Below, in pieces: positions 61,454 through 64,000 of a DNA stretch of 64,000 bases. The notes below the pieces were generated by a model, which saw nothing but the letters and a program-made list of their open reading frames with translations, was not told where the DNA came from and did not search any database. The position numbers and the translations under genes are program-made. The stretch's first letter is position 1. The number at the start of each line of letters is the position of its first letter. This stretch comes from an uncultured Pirellulaceae bacterium (lineage in GTDB: Bacteria; Planctomycetota; Planctomycetia; Pirellulales; Pirellulaceae), in NCBI GenBank assembly GCA_937921995.1, contig CAKZVF010000055.1, forward strand, positions 25,783-89,782, read 5' to 3'.

Positions 61454-61478
61454 CCGGGGAATGAGACGTCACGCGGAA

Positions 61479-63002
61479 CTAATTCAATGCCTCTTCGATC
61501 TGTTGATGAGCGGCTACTAACGTTTTGTAGCGCTGGAAAACAGCTTCGTATTGTTCGACTTTCTCCGCGTCGGGTTCGAATTGCGTTTGATCGTCCGCTT
61601 TGTACTGAGCCAAAAATTCGGCCCAACCTACGTCCTTGCCTTCAATCTTTTGGTGACGAAATTTCGCCATCAGCGCTGCGCCCCACGCACACCCTTCTTC
61701 GGCACTGGCCAACAGCGTGACTTTCGTTGCGAAAACATCGGCTAAGACTTGTGCCAATTCGGGTGTTTTCGTTAAACCGCCCGAAAGAACCAGTTCGGAG
61801 CGCGGGTAGCCTTGGCTGTCCAACACCGCGCTGCCCAACTTCAGATTGAACATGGTCGACAGCAAGGCCGCTTTGGCCGCGTTGCCGGGTGTCGCGTTGG
61901 TGCTGTTGAAGCCTACGATCAGCGCTGATCCGGCAAGGCTAACGCCAAGCCCAGGTTCGTCATCCATAAAAGGCAGCGCCAATAAGCCGCCACAATCAGG
62001 ATCCGCCTCCAGAACTTTGGGCATCGTCACCGCGAACCCTTCGTCTCTACCGCCGCCGGTCGCTTCCCCAAACATTTCGACGATACTGTTCATGTAAGTC
62101 GTGCCGTTACGTAAGAACACCATGTTGATCGGTTTCCCGTCAGCGGCGCAGAAATGATCGACCGCGGGACTGACGCCGGAGAAAGCACGATCGCCGACGG
62201 AGTTTGCACAAACCGAAGTTCCGAAACTGCAGGAAACCATGCCCGCTTCTCCAATCAACGAACCAGCCAAGGACGCGGGTTGGTCACCTTCGGCCGGCGC
62301 GACAGGAATCCCAACCGTCAGCCCCAGCATTTCGGCTCCTGATGCGTCAAGCGTTCCACCATCGGCACCTGCCTGGCAGACTTGCGGCAGAAGCGATTCA
62401 AGTGCGACCGACGCATTGGCGATGCTGTTGAATTGACCGATCAACTTTTGATCATAGTCCATCGTGGATTGATCAATCGGAAACATTCCCGAAGCATCTC
62501 CGACGCCCAGGTTCCACTGCCCGGTCAACCGGTAGGCAATCCATCCGGCAGGTGTGGTCATGTGCGCGGCTTTAGCGGCCAACGCCTGTCGGTTGCGGAT
62601 CGTCCACAGCCATCGGGCGGCGGTGATGCGTTTGGGCATTTTCACGCCCAAGGCCTCGGTCAGTTCATTGCCTTCGTTTTCGTTGCGACTATCGCACCAC
62701 AGGCGTACCGGGCCCAAAGAATTCCCATCCGCATCGGCCAGTACCTCGCCATGCATCTGCCCGGAGATACCGATCGCCAGCACCTCTATTTCGCCACCGA
62801 TTTTCGAACGAAGATCGGACATCGCGGCGACCAAAGCCGCCTCCCAATCGGACGGAAGCTGTTCGTAGCAACCTTCCTCCAAGCCCGGGATCATGTCGTA
62901 GCTGCCGTCGCCGGTGGCAATGACTGCCAAGTTTTCGTCAGTAAAAACGACGGATAATCCCTGCGTGCCGGCGTCGATTCCGAGATAGCCTTTTCGTGCC
63001 AT
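61479..63002 (-). CDS. xylB: Xylulokinase (FGGY family)
   Basis: The enzyme phosphorylates D-xylulose to xylulose 5-phosphate with ATP in the cytoplasm. The N-terminal ATP-binding motif is GYLGIDAGTQGLSVVF, the sugar-binding motif is AIGISGQMHGEVL, and the FGGY signature is split over the two halves (SCSFGTSVCANS, LVLSGGLTKTPELAQVLADV). The 507 residues from the ATG at 63002 (MARKGYLGID) are normal; the track adds 16 residues with no match. With the GH10 gene it hints at xylan use, though xylose isomerase is not in the window. The gene ends just before a repeat block and is divergent from the channel gene. Confidence 0.92.
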   Translation of the reverse strand: MARKGYLGIDAGTQGLSVVFTDENLAVIATGDGSYDMIPGLEEGCYEQLPSDWEAALVAAMSDLRSKIGGEIEVLAIGISGQMHGEVLADADGNSLGPVRLWCDSRNENEGNELTEALGVKMPKRITAARWLWTIRNRQALAAKAAHMTTPAGWIAYRLTGQWNLGVGDASGMFPIDQSTMDYDQKLIGQFNSIANASVALESLLPQVCQAGADGGTLDASGAEMLGLTVGIPVAPAEGDQPASLAGSLIGEAGMVSCSFGTSVCANSVGDRAFSGVSPAVDHFCAADGKPINMVFLRNGTTYMNSIVEMFGEATGGGRDEGFAVTMPKVLEADPDCGGLLALPFMDDEPGLGVSLAGSALIVGFNSTNATPGNAAKAALLSTMFNLKLGSAVLDSQGYPRSELVLSGGLTKTPELAQVLADVFATKVTLLASAEEGCAWGAALMAKFRHQKIEGKDVGWAEFLAQYKADDQTQFEPDAEKVEQYEAVFQRYKTLVAAHQQIEEALN

Positions 63003-63223
63003 AGTTATTTTCTGGATAATTCTTAGTTTTGGTTGCTTAACGTTGTTCAATTATCATAGCCGATTGGTAGCTCAGGTGCATCTGAGAGGCTGAAACTGGG
63101 CACGACAAAGGTTATCATTTTCGATAAAATGGCAACCGCAAATCTGATCTGTGGCCAATGCGAAGTTACCGCGGAGCAGCACCAGAGAATCGCCAAACTC
63201 CTGAACCTCCAACGACAAAACAA

Positions 63224-64000
63224 ATGTCAAACAAGAATGACTTCCCACCCGAATCGCGCTCGCTGGCGGTTCGAAAGAAGATTCATGAGATCATTTTCGG
63301 AGCCGACACTCCGATGGGCGCATTGTTTGACATCATCCTGCTGATCGCCATCGTGATCAGCGTCGTCATCACCTGCTTGGCGACCGTGGAAGACTATAGA
63401 GGAAAAGCGTGGATCGAGAACGCGTCATGGTTTTTCACCGCCCTGTTTACGGTCGAGTATCTACTTAGGATTTACTGCGTTCAGAAACCCAAGAACTACA
63501 TTTTCAGTTTCTGGGGAATCATAGATTTGTTTTCGGTTCTGCCAGACTACTTTCTGTTCTTTGGCAGCAACGAGCGCGCGTTTTCGGTCATTCGATCGCT
63601 GCGGCTGTTACGTGTCTTCAGGATTTTCAAGCTTGGTTGGTTTCAATCAGAAGCCGATGACCTGGGAGGGGCCGTTTACCGAGCACGCGCGAAGATTATC
63701 GTCTTTTTGACCGTCGTGATGATCATTGTGACCGTGACGGGAACGTTGATGTACGAAATCGAAAACATCTGGCGCCCAAATACAGAAACGTTAGAAAACG
63801 GAAAAATCGTAAAGGCCGAGGAGGGAAAGGGGAATGACTTTGATTCGATTCCCGAAGGTATCTACTGGGCGGTGGTCACCATGACGACCGTCGGTTTTGG
63901 CGACACCGTTCCCAAATCACCGCCAGGAAAGTTCCTTTCGGCGATCTTGATTCTGTTAGGTTACAGCCTGATCATCGTCCCCACAGGTTTTGTTTCAGCA
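63224..64000 (+). CDS. Voltage-gated potassium channel (3' partial)
   Basis: The reading frame runs off the right edge (259 codons visible), so it is absent from the ORF track. It has the six-helix voltage-gated layout. S1 is GALFDIILLIAIVISVVIT, S2 WFFTALFTVEYLLRIYC, S3 FWGIIDLFSVLPDYFLFF. The voltage sensor S4 has Arg at every third place (RSLRLLRVFRIFKL). S5 is KIIVFLTVVMIIVTVTGTLM. The selectivity filter TTVGFGD (~residue 220) is that of a K+ channel. A ~40-residue charged loop with three Lys/Glu clusters separates S5 from the pore helix, longer than usual. The ATG at 63224 has a weak Shine-Dalgarno sequence. The C-terminus is beyond the window. Confidence 0.92.
   Translation, partial: MSNKNDFPPESRSLAVRKKIHEIIFGADTPMGALFDIILLIAIVISVVITCLATVEDYRGKAWIENASWFFTALFTVEYLLRIYCVQKPKNYIFSFWGIIDLFSVLPDYFLFFGSNERAFSVIRSLRLLRVFRIFKLGWFQSEADDLGGAVYRARAKIIVFLTVVMIIVTVTGTLMYEIENIWRPNTETLENGKIVKAEEGKGNDFDSIPEGIYWAVVTMTTVGFGDTVPKSPPGKFLSAILILLGYSLIIVPTGFVSA

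Noticed and set aside
63057-63122. tRNA-like D-arm sequence (GGTAGCTCAGGTG) before the channel gene
   Set aside because: No T-arm, acceptor stem or anticodon stem can be paired around it.
63129-63344. 71-residue ORF at the start of the channel region
   Set aside because: It overlaps the clearly recognisable K+ channel reading frame, which begins at 63224.

Overview
The window looks like a chromosomal segment of a planctomycete, most likely of the Pirellulaceae. The evidence is indirect but consistent. Two large secreted proteins start with the planctomycete LEPR-XLL-type export motif (LEDRKLLAA, and a variant FEEFEKRLVMSA). Others are a Gfo/Idh/MocA oxidoreductase with a Tat signal, dockerin-like EF-hands without an obvious cellulosome, a Ser/Thr kinase with DWG in place of DFG, several sulfotransferases, and many palindromic intergenic repeats. 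No rRNA, tRNA, CRISPR array, transposase or phage gene was found.

Layout. 1-4.1 kb: the 3' end of a Pro/Gln-rich outer-membrane-type beta-barrel protein, two sulfotransferases and an S4 RNA-binding protein. 4.3-7.6 kb: a PAS-GAF-receiver signalling protein divergent from rsgA. 7.7-11.9 kb: a GH10 xylanase-like enzyme with duplicated dockerin-like modules, a secreted hypothetical protein and proC. 12.2-20 kb: a very large subtilase, a methyltransferase-like protein, a Tat-exported oxidoreductase, bshB1, a DnaQ-like exonuclease and a possible Fe(II) dioxygenase. 20.5-28.8 kb: an aquaporin, a 31-residue secreted micro-ORF missing from the ORF track, a Tat lipoprotein joining a FlgI (P-ring)-like region to HEAT repeats, smc, and membrane proteins. 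28.8-40.2 kb: a YeiH-type transporter, a peptidase-MA-like metalloprotease, a large DUF4175-like membrane protein, a 1461-residue VCBS/CBM2-like surface protein and a DUF418 protein. 40.5-47 kb: an AddB/AddA-like helicase-nuclease pair. 47.2-50.7 kb: a Cache-sensor Ser/Thr kinase and a Spy-like periplasmic protein. 51-61.1 kb: a type II secretion operon gspE-F-G-H-I-J-K-L-M without a secretin gene. 61.5-64 kb: xylulokinase and the start of a voltage-gated K+ channel.

How it fits together. A type II secretion machine, a xylanase-like enzyme, a CBM-bearing adhesin, a subtilase, xylulokinase and sulfotransferases suggest a marine heterotroph that attacks plant or algal polysaccharide. The direct link between these loci is inference. 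The least ordinary items are the FlgI-like/HEAT Tat lipoprotein, a GspM-like protein fused through an Ig-like segment to a GspC/PilP-like end, a GH10 enzyme whose acid/base Glu reads as His, an aquaporin without the selectivity-filter Arg, and a family of 72-73 bp hairpins nested inside a second family of inverted repeats at gene 3' ends.
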